From Glaciihabitans sp. (GTDB lineage Bacteria > Actinomycetota > Actinomycetes > Actinomycetales > Microbacteriaceae): 64,000 bases of DNA. The position numbers and the translations under genes were made by a program. Of this stretch, positions 25,710 to 34,260 are shown piece by piece. Location of the stretch: assembly GCA_025463785.1 (NCBI GenBank), contig JAODBD010000005.1:186001-250000 (forward strand). Reading direction: 5' to 3'. The notes below the pieces were generated by a model, which was not told the DNA's origin, ran no database searches, and saw only the letters and a program-made list of their open reading frames with translations. Every line of letters starts with the position of its first letter. The stretch's first letter is position 1.

Positions 25710-27197
25710 CTAGTTCTGCGGGAAGCCCAGGTTGATCCCGCCGTGCGAAGGGTCGAGCCACCGTGACGTGATCCCCTTCTCGCGGGTGAAGAAGTTGACC
25801 GCCGCCTGGCCGTAGGCCTTCGCGTCGCCGAACAGCGAATCCTTCCAGCCGCCGAACGAGAAGTAGCCGACAGGGACCGGAATCGGCACGTTGATGCCGA
25901 CCATCCCCACCTGCACCTCGCGCTGGAAGCGGCGAGCCGCTCCCCCGTCGTTGGTGAAGATCGCTGTTCCGTTGCCGTACCTCGACGCGTTGATGATTGC
26001 GAGACCCTCTTCGTAGGTGGCGACCCGAACGATCGAGAGCACCGGTCCGAAGATCTCCTCCGTGTAGACGCGCGAGTCGAGTGGCACCCGATCGATGAGC
26101 GTCGGGCCGAGCCAGAAGCCGCCGGCCTCGCCATCCACCTGGATGCCGCGACCGTCAACGACGACCGTTGCGCCGTCCGCCGTCGCAACATCGATGTACG
26201 AGGCGACCTTGTCGCGGTGCTCCTTCGTGATGAGCGGGCCCATGTCGCAGTTGCGCAGGCCGTCGCCGACCGTGAGGCCAGACATCCTGTCCTGAATTTT
26301 CGAAATGAGTTCGTCAGCGACCGGCTCGACCGCGATGACCACGCTGATCGCCATGCAGCGCTCGCCGGCCGAACCGAAGCCCGCGTTGATGGCGGAGTCG
26401 GCGACCAGATCGAGGTCGGCATCCGGCAGTACCAGCATGTGGTTCTTCGCCCCACCGAGCGCCTGCACGCGCTTGCCGTTACGCGAGGCGGTCTCATAGA
26501 TGTACTTGGCGATGGGGGTCGAGCCCACGAAGGAAATCGAGGCGACGTCGGGGTGCTCGAGCAGGGCATCCACCGACTCTTTGTCGCCGTTGACGACGTT
26601 GAAGACGCCATCGGGCAGGCCGGCCTCTTTCAGGGCTGCGGCCATCCAGAGGGATGCCGACGGGTCCTTCTCGCTCGGCTTCAGCACCACGGTGTTGCCG
26701 GCCGCAATCGCGATGGGAAAGAACCACAGCGGAACCATGGCCGGGAAATTGAACGGACTAATGATGCCAACGACACCGATCGCCTGCTTGATCGAGTACA
26801 CGTCAACGCCGGTCGACACATTCTCGCTGTACTCGCCCTTCGCGAGGTGCGGGATGGCCGTCGCAAACTCGACCACCTCGAGCCCGCGGGCAACCTCGCC
26901 GAGCGCATCCGAGGTGACCTTGCCGTGCTCGTTGGTGAGCAGCGCAGCAACCTCGGCCTTACGGGAATTCAGGATCTCCCGAAACGCGAACATCACCTGC
27001 TGGCGCTTCGACCAGGATGCCGCCGACCAGTCCGCGAAGGCCGCCTTCGCCGCCTGCACGGCCGTGTCGACATCCGCGGTGCTCGCGAGGCGCACCTCAC
27101 GCGCGACCTCGCCGACCGCGGGGTTATATACGGGACCGGTCCTTGCGGATGTTCCGCTCGCGATCTCGCCGTTGATCCAGTGCTCGACAATGCTCAT
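25710..27197 (-). CDS. mmsA: CoA-acylating methylmalonate-semialdehyde dehydrogenase
   Basis: 495 residues, aldehyde dehydrogenase superfamily. MmsA hallmarks: VYNPAVGEVAREV, GIISPFNFPAMVPLWFFPIAIAAGNTVVLKPSEKDPSA, ALGGAKNHMLVLPDAD, and catalytic Cys in GSAGERCMAIS; the general-base glutamate of other ALDHs is not at its usual place, as expected for CoA-acylating members. It converts methylmalonate or malonate semialdehyde to propionyl-/acetyl-CoA in valine, inositol or beta-alanine catabolism. No catabolic partners are adjacent. Confidence 0.95.
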   Translation of the reverse strand: MSIVEHWINGEIASGTSARTGPVYNPAVGEVAREVRLASTADVDTAVQAAKAAFADWSAASWSKRQQVMFAFREILNSRKAEVAALLTNEHGKVTSDALGEVARGLEVVEFATAIPHLAKGEYSENVSTGVDVYSIKQAIGVVGIISPFNFPAMVPLWFFPIAIAAGNTVVLKPSEKDPSASLWMAAALKEAGLPDGVFNVVNGDKESVDALLEHPDVASISFVGSTPIAKYIYETASRNGKRVQALGGAKNHMLVLPDADLDLVADSAINAGFGSAGERCMAISVVIAVEPVADELISKIQDRMSGLTVGDGLRNCDMGPLITKEHRDKVASYIDVATADGATVVVDGRGIQVDGEAGGFWLGPTLIDRVPLDSRVYTEEIFGPVLSIVRVATYEEGLAIINASRYGNGTAIFTNDGGAARRFQREVQVGMVGINVPIPVPVGYFSFGGWKDSLFGDAKAYGQAAVNFFTREKGITSRWLDPSHGGINLGFPQN

Positions 27198-27293
27198 GTC
27201 GCCACTCTAACCGCAGACATTTCCGGAACATTTAGGTTGTGGTAACCCGCTCTGCCCGACCGCATTGTCGGGCGCGAATGTCACACTGGGGGC

Positions 27294-28604
27294 ATGGATC
27301 CAGTAGTCGCGTTGGTCATCGGCCTCGTCATCGGCATCGTCGTCGGTGTGGTCATCGGACTGCTGTTCGGGCGCGCCCGCCGCGCAACGGCCACCACAGG
27401 AGAGAACCCTGCGGTCGTGGAGGCTCGGCACGCTGCGGTGCTATCCGAGGTGCGCGCAGAAGAGGCCGCATTACGGGCCGAACTGGGTGCCGAGGCAGCA
27501 GCGCTCCAGGCGACGGCATCCGCTCTGCGAGAACAGCTCGGCGACCAGCAGGAGCAGTTCCGCGAGTTTGCCGAGCGCACGCGGCTCGAACAGGCCGAGC
27601 GCACCGAACGTGAGCGCGCCGAGAGCAAGGTGCTGCAGGCGTTGACCCCGGTGCAGGAATCCCTGCGCACGATGCAGCAGAAGGTCACCGACCTCGAGAC
27701 GCAGCGCAGCCTGCAGCACGGCGAGCTCAGCCAGCAACTGCGCAGCGCCACCGAATCCGAGGAACGACTGCGCGTCACGACTGACTCGCTTGCCTCCGCG
27801 TTACGCAACAATGCGAGCCGCGGCGTGTGGGGCGAGGCGCAGCTGCGTAACGTCGTCGAGTCCGCCGGGCTCATCAACCGCGTCGACTTCAACCTGCAAT
27901 CGAGCATCAATTCGGATGCCGGGGCCGGCCGACCAGACATGGTCGTGCGCCTGCCCGGCGGCAAGTCCATTGCCGTCGACGCCAAGGTTCCGTACAACTC
28001 GTATCTCGAGGCCAGCAAGATCCCGCCGACCGCCACCGGCGAAGAGGAAGTGCGACGCAAGACTTTGCTCGGTCAGCACGCCAAGCAGGTCAAGAGCCAC
28101 ATCGACGCTCTGTCGGCAAAGACCTACTGGGCGGGACTCGAGGCGAGCCCCGACTTCACGGTTGCGTTCATCCCGAGCGAGCCGCTGCTGGCCGCCGCCC
28201 TCGAACACGACCCCGGTCTTCTCGACTACGCCTTCAGTAAGAACATCGCGTTGGCCTCACCCGTCAACCTCTGGGCTGTGCTGAAGACTGTCGCGTTTAC
28301 CTGGCAACAGGATGTCCTCACCGAAGACGCCAAGCGGCTGTTCGACCTCAGCAAGGAGCTCTACGGCCGCCTTGGAACGCTGGCGGAGCGTGCCGACAGC
28401 CTTCGCCGGTCGATCGAGAGCACCGTGTCGCACTACAACCAGTTCGCGAGCACGCTCGAGAGTCGGGTGCTGGTGACCGCGCGCAAGCTCAACGACCTCG
28501 ACGAGTCGAAGGTTATTGGTACCCCAGCCCTCGTCGACCAGCAACCCAAGCAGCTCACCGCCATCGAACTCGAGCTGCCCGACGACGAAGCCCTCGACGC
28601 CTAG
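27294..28604 (+). CDS. rmuC: DNA recombination protein RmuC
   Basis: 436 residues. One N-terminal TM helix (VVALVIGLVIGIVVGVVIGLLFGRARR), a ~130-residue coiled coil rich in Glu/Ala/Arg, then the RmuC nuclease-like core: RGVWGEAQLRNVVESAGL, GRPDMVVRLPGGKSIAVDAKVPYNSYLEA, and SPVNLWAVLKTVAFTWQQ. RmuC limits recombination at inverted repeats in E. coli. The region before it is short and promoter-like. Confidence 0.96.
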   Translation: MDPVVALVIGLVIGIVVGVVIGLLFGRARRATATTGENPAVVEARHAAVLSEVRAEEAALRAELGAEAAALQATASALREQLGDQQEQFREFAERTRLEQAERTERERAESKVLQALTPVQESLRTMQQKVTDLETQRSLQHGELSQQLRSATESEERLRVTTDSLASALRNNASRGVWGEAQLRNVVESAGLINRVDFNLQSSINSDAGAGRPDMVVRLPGGKSIAVDAKVPYNSYLEASKIPPTATGEEEVRRKTLLGQHAKQVKSHIDALSAKTYWAGLEASPDFTVAFIPSEPLLAAALEHDPGLLDYAFSKNIALASPVNLWAVLKTVAFTWQQDVLTEDAKRLFDLSKELYGRLGTLAERADSLRRSIESTVSHYNQFASTLESRVLVTARKLNDLDESKVIGTPALVDQQPKQLTAIELELPDDEALDA

Positions 28605-28643
28605 TACCTATTGCGCAACGGCACGACGTGCCAAGCTGAGGTC

Positions 28644-29027
28644 ATGGTTGCAATCACAGGAATGTTCAGCGGAATCGCCGTCAAAGACATCGACGCAGCA
28701 CGCACCTTCTACAAAGACACGCTCGGGCTGGGCGTCGAAGATAACCCGATGAGCGCACTCAACATCGCGCTGCCGCAGGGTGGCATCGTCTTCGTGTACC
28801 CGAAGGGTGACCACGAACCGGCGACGTACACGGTCCTCAACTTCGAGGTTGCCGACATCGACGTTGCCGTCGACGAGTTGAAAGCCAAAGGCGTCGTGTT
28901 CGAGATCTACGACGGCGCCCACCAGGACGATAAGGGCATCGCGCGAGGCAAAGCTGCCAACTACGGACCCGACATCGCCTGGTTCACCGACCCGTCAGGC
29001 AACATCCTTTCGGTGCTCGAGAACTAG
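28644..29027 (+). CDS. VOC-family (glyoxalase/bleomycin-resistance-like) protein
   Basis: 127 residues from ATG 28644 (MVAITGMFSGIAVKDIDAARTFYKDTLGLGVE), typical for a single VOC protein with two beta-alpha-beta3 modules. The second module ends GPDIAWFTDPSGNILSVLEN. Several metal-ligand positions (His/Glu) are visible but the activity cannot be assigned. GAGG is only 3 nt upstream; an ATG six codons later is an alternative. Follows rmuC by 39 bp and may be co-transcribed. Confidence 0.88.
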   Translation: MVAITGMFSGIAVKDIDAARTFYKDTLGLGVEDNPMSALNIALPQGGIVFVYPKGDHEPATYTVLNFEVADIDVAVDELKAKGVVFEIYDGAHQDDKGIARGKAANYGPDIAWFTDPSGNILSVLEN

Positions 29028-29067
29028 TCGCGCCCGCGCATCCACGCCTCCGGGGAGGAGCGCAGCG

Positions 29068-30054
29068 TCAGTCGAGCCACTTCTCGGCGAGGTGGTCGGC
29101 CACCACGCGCCGAATCGTGCCCGAGCGCGAGCGAAGAACAATCGACTCCGTGCGGATGATCGGACCCTTGCGCCGCACCCCGTCAACGAGTCCGCCGTCG
29201 GTGACACCCGTCGCCACGAAGTAGGTATTGTCGCTGCGCACCAGTTCATCGGCGTCGTAGACGTAGTCGAACTTGAGCCCGGCATCCAGCCCGCGCTGTT
29301 TCTGGTCATCGTCAACCGGGGCGAGGATGGCCTGAATCAGTCCGCCGAGCGCCTTGATCGCGCAGGCCGTCACCACGCCCTCGGGGCTTCCGCCGGTGCC
29401 AACACACATGTCGATGCGGGTTTCGTAACGGGCCGCGTTGATGCCGCCGGCGACATCCCCGTCCAGCATCAGGCGCGTCCCAGCACCCGCCGCGCGGATT
29501 TCGTCGATGAGCCCAACGTGTCGGGGCCTGTCGAGCACGGCAATTGTCATCTCCGAAACCGGCTTACCCTTGGCCGCCGCGAGCGCACGAATGTTCTCGC
29601 CAATGGGCTTCCGGATGTCGACGACCCCGATGCCCTCCGCTCCGGTCACGATCTTCTGCATGTAGTAGACCGTGGACGCGTCGAGCATGCTCCCCCGGTC
29701 GGCCACCGCAATCATCGACAGGGCATTCTGGCGACCGGCAGCCGTCAGTGACGTTCCATCGATCGGGTCGACCGCGATGTCGCACGCGGGACCGCGCCCG
29801 TTGCCGACGTGTTCGCCGTTGTACAGCATGGGCGCGTGATCCTTCTCGCCTTCGCCGATCACGACCACACCGTCGAAGTTGACCGTCCCGAGGAAGGTTC
29901 GCATGGCATCCACCGCGGCGCCGTCGGCCGCCAACTTATCGCCGCGCCCGATGAACGGGACGGCACGGATGGCCGCGGCTTCGGTCGCACGTACGAGTTC
30001 CATGGCCAGGTTGCGATCGGGATTCAGGAAAAGCGTGGCCGTATCAGTGTTCAC
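29068..30054 (-). CDS. glpX: class II fructose-1,6-bisphosphatase
   Basis: 328 residues, GlpX family, lithium-sensitive Mg2+-dependent gluconeogenic phosphatase. Motifs: FIGRGDKLAADGAAVDAMR, GEGEKDHAPMLYNGE, ACDIAVDPIDGTSL (metal-binding Asp residues), DRPRH, and GTGGSPEGVVTACA. It hydrolyses fructose-1,6-bisphosphate in the cytosol. Start is GTG at 30052-30054. Divergent from class II fba, which acts on the same metabolite; a palindrome lies in the spacer. Confidence 0.97.
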   Translation of the reverse strand: MNTDTATLFLNPDRNLAMELVRATEAAAIRAVPFIGRGDKLAADGAAVDAMRTFLGTVNFDGVVVIGEGEKDHAPMLYNGEHVGNGRGPACDIAVDPIDGTSLTAAGRQNALSMIAVADRGSMLDASTVYYMQKIVTGAEGIGVVDIRKPIGENIRALAAAKGKPVSEMTIAVLDRPRHVGLIDEIRAAGAGTRLMLDGDVAGGINAARYETRIDMCVGTGGSPEGVVTACAIKALGGLIQAILAPVDDDQKQRGLDAGLKFDYVYDADELVRSDNTYFVATGVTDGGLVDGVRRKGPIIRTESIVLRSRSGTIRRVVADHLAEKWLD

Positions 30055-30090
30055 CAGGATGTCCTCAAAGGAGTTCGGCGCTGGTGGTGG

Positions 30091-30105
30091 GATTCCGACG
30101 GAATC
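30091..30105. promoter_or_regulatory. palindromic operator candidate between glpX and fba
   Basis: GATTCCG-A-CGGAATC, perfect 7-bp arms around one base, 37 bp from the glpX start and 114 bp from the fba start. The same spacer has three CGCAGTCGAAA-like repeats (30146-30180). Sites of this kind commonly bind a dimeric repressor; none is encoded nearby. Confidence 0.45.
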
Positions 30106-30218
30106 AACGCTGATATCGAGATTAGTAGACTTGGTCCGTTCCCCGCAGTCGAAACCGCAGCAGTCGAAATCGCAGTCGCTGACCTCGTCGCACCGCGCAC
30201 GTAACCCAAGGAGTTGTC

Positions 30219-31238
30219 ATGCCCGTCGCCACCCCCGAGCAGTACGCAGAGATGCTCGACAAGGCCAAGAGCCACGGCTTCGCATACCCAGCGGTCAACG
30301 TGTCGTCCTCGTCAACCATCAACGCCGTGCTGCAGGGCCTCAGTGAAGCCGAATCCGACGGCATTATCCAGGTCACGACCGGTGGCGCAGACTACTTCGC
30401 CGGGCAGACGGTCAAGAACCGCGCATCCGGAGCACTCGCCTTCGCAGCTTTCGTGACCGAGGTCGCAAAGAACTACCCTGTCACCGTCGCGCTGCATACC
30501 GACCACTGCCCGAAGGATGCGCTCGACGGCTTCGTTCTGCCGCTGCTTGCTGCGTCTGAGGCCGAGGTCAGAGCCGGCCGCAACCCGATCTTCCAGTCAC
30601 ACATGTGGGACGGCTCGTCGGTGCCGCTCGAGGAGAACATCCGCATCGCCGAAGACCTGATCAAGCGCACCAGGGCGATCAACGCCATCCTCGAGGTCGA
30701 GATCGGCGTCGTCGGCGGCGAAGAGGACGGCGTCAGCCACGACATCAATGAGCACCTCTACACGACGCTGGATGACGCCATCGCGCTCGTCGATGCGCTC
30801 GGGTTCGGCGAGCAGGGTCGCTACATGGCCGCCCTCACCTTCGGCAACGTCCACGGCGTCTACAAGCCGGGCAATGTCAAGCTACGCCCGGAGTTGCTCG
30901 GCGACATCCAGGCCGGCCTTCAGAAGAAGTACAACACCGGCGCCAAGCCGCTCGACCTCGTCTTTCACGGCGGATCGGGATCGACGGATGCCGAAATCGC
31001 CGAGGCCGTCGCCAACGGTGTCGTAAAGATGAACATCGATACCGACACCCAGTACGCGTACAGTCGGTCGATCGCTGACACGGTCCTCCGCAACTACGAC
31101 GGCTTCCTGAAGGTGGACGGCGAGGTCGGCAACAAGAAGATCTACGACCCGCGGGCGTGGGGCAAGATCGCTGAGACCGCAATGGCGGCCAGGGTCGTCG
31201 AGGCGACGAAGCAGCTGGGCTCGGCCGGGCATCACTAG
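30219..31238 (+). CDS. fba: class II fructose-bisphosphate aldolase
   Basis: 339 residues. Zn/active-site signatures: LHTDHCPKDA (Zn His and catalytic Asp), EVEIGVVGGEEDGV, TFGNVHGVYKPG (Zn His), VFHGGSGS (Zn His, phosphate loop) and VKMNIDTDTQ. It cleaves fructose-1,6-bisphosphate to triose phosphates. ATG at 30219 has AAGGAG five nt upstream. Paired with divergent glpX, so glycolytic and gluconeogenic steps share one intergenic control region. Confidence 0.97.
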   Translation: MPVATPEQYAEMLDKAKSHGFAYPAVNVSSSSTINAVLQGLSEAESDGIIQVTTGGADYFAGQTVKNRASGALAFAAFVTEVAKNYPVTVALHTDHCPKDALDGFVLPLLAASEAEVRAGRNPIFQSHMWDGSSVPLEENIRIAEDLIKRTRAINAILEVEIGVVGGEEDGVSHDINEHLYTTLDDAIALVDALGFGEQGRYMAALTFGNVHGVYKPGNVKLRPELLGDIQAGLQKKYNTGAKPLDLVFHGGSGSTDAEIAEAVANGVVKMNIDTDTQYAYSRSIADTVLRNYDGFLKVDGEVGNKKIYDPRAWGKIAETAMAARVVEATKQLGSAGHH

Positions 31239-31244
31239 CCGCGT

Positions 31245-31326
31245 GTTCGCCACTCGGCATGTTCGCCACTCGGCATGTTCGCCACTCGGTGCGTTCAGCC
31301 GCTCGGTGCGTTCAGCCGCTCAGCGG
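31245..31326. repeat. five 16-17-bp tandem repeats between convergent genes, ending on a stop codon
   Basis: GTTCGCCACTCGGCAT at 31245 and 31261, GTTCGCCACTCGGTGC at 31277, then 17-bp GTTCAGCCGCTCGGTGC at 31293 and GTTCAGCCGCTCAGCGG at 31310. The last unit contains the stop (TCA, 31320-31322) of the minus-strand gene; progressive divergence runs away from it toward the fba end. Confidence 0.9.
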
Positions 31327-32450
31327 GTAGGTGGGATGCGGAACCGCAGCAACAGGCTACGCCCGTCGTCCCATGACAGGTCGTCGACCGTGGTCTTGAG
31401 CGTCAGATAGTACGGAGCGATGAGCAGCAGTCGCCTGCCCTCCGGAAGGTCGACATCGATGCTGAGGGCAACGGCGGTCGAGCCGTCCTGCTGTGCACGT
31501 AGCTCGATCAGCAGGGTGTCCTTGTCGACTACTGCACTGTCGAGCGCCGCCAGGAGCAGCCCGCGCAGGGCCGCTCGCTGAGACTCGTTCATGCGGTCGG
31601 CGAGCCGACCCGGATCGCTGACGACCATTCCCGTTTCGTGGGCCACGACATCCAGCCAGCTTCGATCTGTCGCCGTGACGAGCTCGGTCCGGAGCCGTCG
31701 GGCGATCTGAGCCGCGAATGCGCGGTCAGATGGCATGATCACACCGGATAGTGCGACCCGCTCGACGAAGGGCGCAACCCGCGCGCTCATCCTGGCGACG
31801 CTGCCCTTCTCCTGAGCCTCCGTGAGCGGTTCGACGGCGATGTAGACCTCGTCGGTTGCGACGGACGTCTCCAGAAACGCATGCGTTCGCGCAACCACCG
31901 TGAAGCAGAACACGACGGAAGCGACCGCAGCAACGACGACGGGACCCGCGGCGATGACGATGATCGCCACGGGCGGCCAGAAGTTGGTGGTCGAGGAGAA
32001 CACGAGCCAGCCAATCACGGCAACCGCAAAGACCGGCGGAATCGAGTAGGCGATCATCTGGCGTGCGGACGAGTACGGCGCCAGGCTCGCCAGCGCGACC
32101 CCCAGTGCAATGCCAGGCCACCACTGCTGCACCAGTGTCACGCTGCCCACAGTGCCGATGGCGGAGACCACGAGGCCAAGTGTCGCGACAAACAGCACCA
32201 ACGATGCCTGCCGCGGTCCAAACTGCGGCCGGTTTGGCTGCGCGAACATTGCCGTCAGCCAGCCAGCGAGAAGAAACAGCGGCATCGCGATGAATTGCAG
32301 CGCGATGCTCGACCACTCGTTCCAATAGAGGAAGGTGATCACCGCGCCCTGCGCGATTGCGGCGCTCGAAAACACCAGCGGCAATCGCGGGCCGGCGAAC
32401 CAGCTGAGCGGGTCCACCTCCTGCGGCGACTGGATCCACTCTCTACGCAT
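31320..32450 (-). CDS. membrane protein with degenerate histidine-kinase-like C-terminus (possible pseudokinase)
   Basis: 376 residues. ATG at 32448-32450 overlaps the end of the kinase gene by 8 nt. About six N-terminal hydrophobic helices, then a soluble part of ~200 residues. The tail (ESQRAALRGLLLAALDSAVVDK ... VDLPEGRRLLL ... DGRSLLLRFRIPPT) has the strand/helix rhythm of a HATPase domain but lacks the N-box Asn and the DxGxG motif, and no phosphoacceptor His is evident. I infer a pseudokinase partner for the adjacent sensor kinase; formally an uncharacterised membrane protein. Confidence 0.6.
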   Translation of the reverse strand: MRREWIQSPQEVDPLSWFAGPRLPLVFSSAAIAQGAVITFLYWNEWSSIALQFIAMPLFLLAGWLTAMFAQPNRPQFGPRQASLVLFVATLGLVVSAIGTVGSVTLVQQWWPGIALGVALASLAPYSSARQMIAYSIPPVFAVAVIGWLVFSSTTNFWPPVAIIVIAAGPVVVAAVASVVFCFTVVARTHAFLETSVATDEVYIAVEPLTEAQEKGSVARMSARVAPFVERVALSGVIMPSDRAFAAQIARRLRTELVTATDRSWLDVVAHETGMVVSDPGRLADRMNESQRAALRGLLLAALDSAVVDKDTLLIELRAQQDGSTAVALSIDVDLPEGRRLLLIAPYYLTLKTTVDDLSWDDGRSLLLRFRIPPTR

Positions 32451-33699
32451 CGGCCGACGCCGATGTACTCGTCGCTGCGGGCAGCAACGGCAGTGTGAAT
32501 AGCACAGACGTGCCGTTTCCCGGCGCTGAGAAGATCTTGACCGTGCCACCCGCCGACTCCACCCGGGTGAAAACGGATGTGCGCAAGCCCAGTCGGTCAG
32601 CCCCGATTTTCTTCGGATCAAAACCTCGTCCGCCGTCATTGACGGTCCAGGTGACGGACGTATCGGTGACGCTGACGATGATCTCGGCGGAGGTGGCCCC
32701 GGAGTGCCGCAGCACGTTCTCGAGGCAGGCGCGAAGTGCACCCACCGCGGCGGCAACGGCCTCGGGGGTCATGTGCGCAACGGTGCCCGTGTCGCCGGTG
32801 ACCTCGACATTGAGCCCCCGCCACTGGAAGTCGCTCACGAGCCGCATGGCCTGGTTTCGAAGTGATGCGTCACTCTCGTCCACGAACTCTTTCGATTCGA
32901 TGCCTTCGAGCACGTTGCTGTTCGCGAGCGTGGCAACATCCAGAAGCATGCGATCACGCATGCGCTCGTCGAGTTTGTCCGGTCCGTTGATGACGAAGGC
33001 GAGGTCGTTGAGGATGGTGTCGTGCAGCACAGCGACCGCGCGCTGCTCGATCGTACGCGCGGCTTCGATGCGTCGCGTCTCGTGGCGCAGGCGCAGGAAG
33101 TCGGGTACTCGCCCGCGCTGTGCGCGCTGAATGAGTGACAGGCCGAGATAGGCGGCGCTGTAGTTCGCGAGGGTGATAGCCGGACCGTTGCCGAATTCGA
33201 CCGGGACGTGATCCTGCAGGCTGACGATCAGTGTCATGCCCTCGCCCGCAAGGAAGCCAATGAGGCCGAACAGCACGGCGGGCAGCGGGCGTGAACCCAC
33301 CGTGCCCACGAGTACGAGCGCGGAAGCCGGCCGGTTGATGAGGACGAGAGCGGCGGGCAGCAGAGAGGAATGGGCATCCATGACGCCGTGGAGGTAGAGG
33401 TAGACGCAGATCGAGCCGACGACGATATAGGCGACGAGGCTCCACCAGCTCGGTCTGATCGCAAGTACGAGAATCGCGGCGAGCATGACGATCAGCGCGC
33501 TGACGGGTGTCGCCACGTCACTGACGTCGCCCTGACGGGTGAGAAGTTCGGCGACCCCGACTATCGAGGCCAGCAGCGTGACGGCGGCGATCGCCCAACC
33601 GCTGCGTGCGACGGCGAAGACAGTAACGCCTGCCGCGATCTTCCGGGGCAGGACGGGAACGCGCGCAACGCCCTGGCTCACCTGAACAGGAAACCACAT
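32443..33699 (-). CDS. membrane sensor histidine kinase (NarL/DesK type)
   Basis: 418 residues from ATG 33697-33699 with GGAGG upstream. Five or six N-terminal hydrophobic helices with almost no external domain, a HisKA_3-like segment (IEQRAVAVLHDTILNDLAFV; His in LHD), then the HATPase: N-box CLENVLRHSGA, G1 NDGGRGFDPKKIGADRLGLR and final GNGTSVLFTLPL. This is a complete kinase. No response regulator lies next to it; upstream is a small membrane protein and downstream its 8-nt overlapping kinase-like partner. Confidence 0.9.
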   Translation of the reverse strand: MWFPVQVSQGVARVPVLPRKIAAGVTVFAVARSGWAIAAVTLLASIVGVAELLTRQGDVSDVATPVSALIVMLAAILVLAIRPSWWSLVAYIVVGSICVYLYLHGVMDAHSSLLPAALVLINRPASALVLVGTVGSRPLPAVLFGLIGFLAGEGMTLIVSLQDHVPVEFGNGPAITLANYSAAYLGLSLIQRAQRGRVPDFLRLRHETRRIEAARTIEQRAVAVLHDTILNDLAFVINGPDKLDERMRDRMLLDVATLANSNVLEGIESKEFVDESDASLRNQAMRLVSDFQWRGLNVEVTGDTGTVAHMTPEAVAAAVGALRACLENVLRHSGATSAEIIVSVTDTSVTWTVNDGGRGFDPKKIGADRLGLRTSVFTRVESAGGTVKIFSAPGNGTSVLFTLPLLPAATSTSASADA

Positions 33700-33738
33700 C
33701 GGGCCTCCGCGCGGCAGCACCCACGCGGGGGGCTTCTG

Positions 33739-34257
33739 TTACCCGGCCATCCCGAGAAGGTGTCTGCCGACCTGCTGCACTACGTCCGGTGCCACCGAGT
33801 TCAGGATGATCGAATACACGATGTAGTACACGATGAGTCCGACGATCGGAATGTAGAACGAGATCCTGCGACGCGAGAGTGTGAACAGAGTGAGCACCGC
33901 CGTCGCGCCATACAGCACGACATTGGCAGCCAGCAGCCAGTAGCCGGCGACCTGCGCGGCGGCCGGAACCTTCACACCCGTCACCCCGACGGACGCCGCG
34001 AAATCGTGCAGCTGGGCAACGAAATTGAGATCACCCGCAACGCTCTCGATCAGCGTGATGGCACCGAAGATGAGGAACAGCAGCGTGATGTACCGGTCGG
34101 TGGGCCAACGGGGTGGACGAACTTCCTTCTCCTCGCCGGCGACCACCTCTGCGGGTTTCACCGGCTCCGGCCGCACGTACTTCAGGCCGGCGGCCTTCGC
34201 CTGCTCCTCCGGGGTCGCATATTCTCCGTATTCGGGCCTCGCCCGATCATCGCTCAC
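33739..34257 (-). CDS. DUF6264-like small membrane protein
   Basis: 172 residues: a charged ~55-residue N-terminal tail (RPEYGEYATPEEQAKAAGL) followed by three hydrophobic helices. The RPEYGEYATPEEQ motif is what I recognise as typical of DUF6264 proteins in Microbacteriaceae; function unknown. GTG start at 34255-34257, 3 nt after the ispH stop, so probably co-transcribed with ispH. Confidence 0.75.
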   Translation of the reverse strand: MSDDRARPEYGEYATPEEQAKAAGLKYVRPEPVKPAEVVAGEEKEVRPPRWPTDRYITLLFLIFGAITLIESVAGDLNFVAQLHDFAASVGVTGVKVPAAAQVAGYWLLAANVVLYGATAVLTLFTLSRRRISFYIPIVGLIVYYIVYSIILNSVAPDVVQQVGRHLLGMAG

Positions 34258-34260
34258 GGG

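Noticed and set aside
25403-26611. Minus-strand frame of about 400 codons overlapping mmsA and the exonuclease
   Set aside because: Out-of-frame reading of mmsA on the same strand, Ser/Arg-rich low-complexity product that also crosses the gene boundary at 25679-25710.
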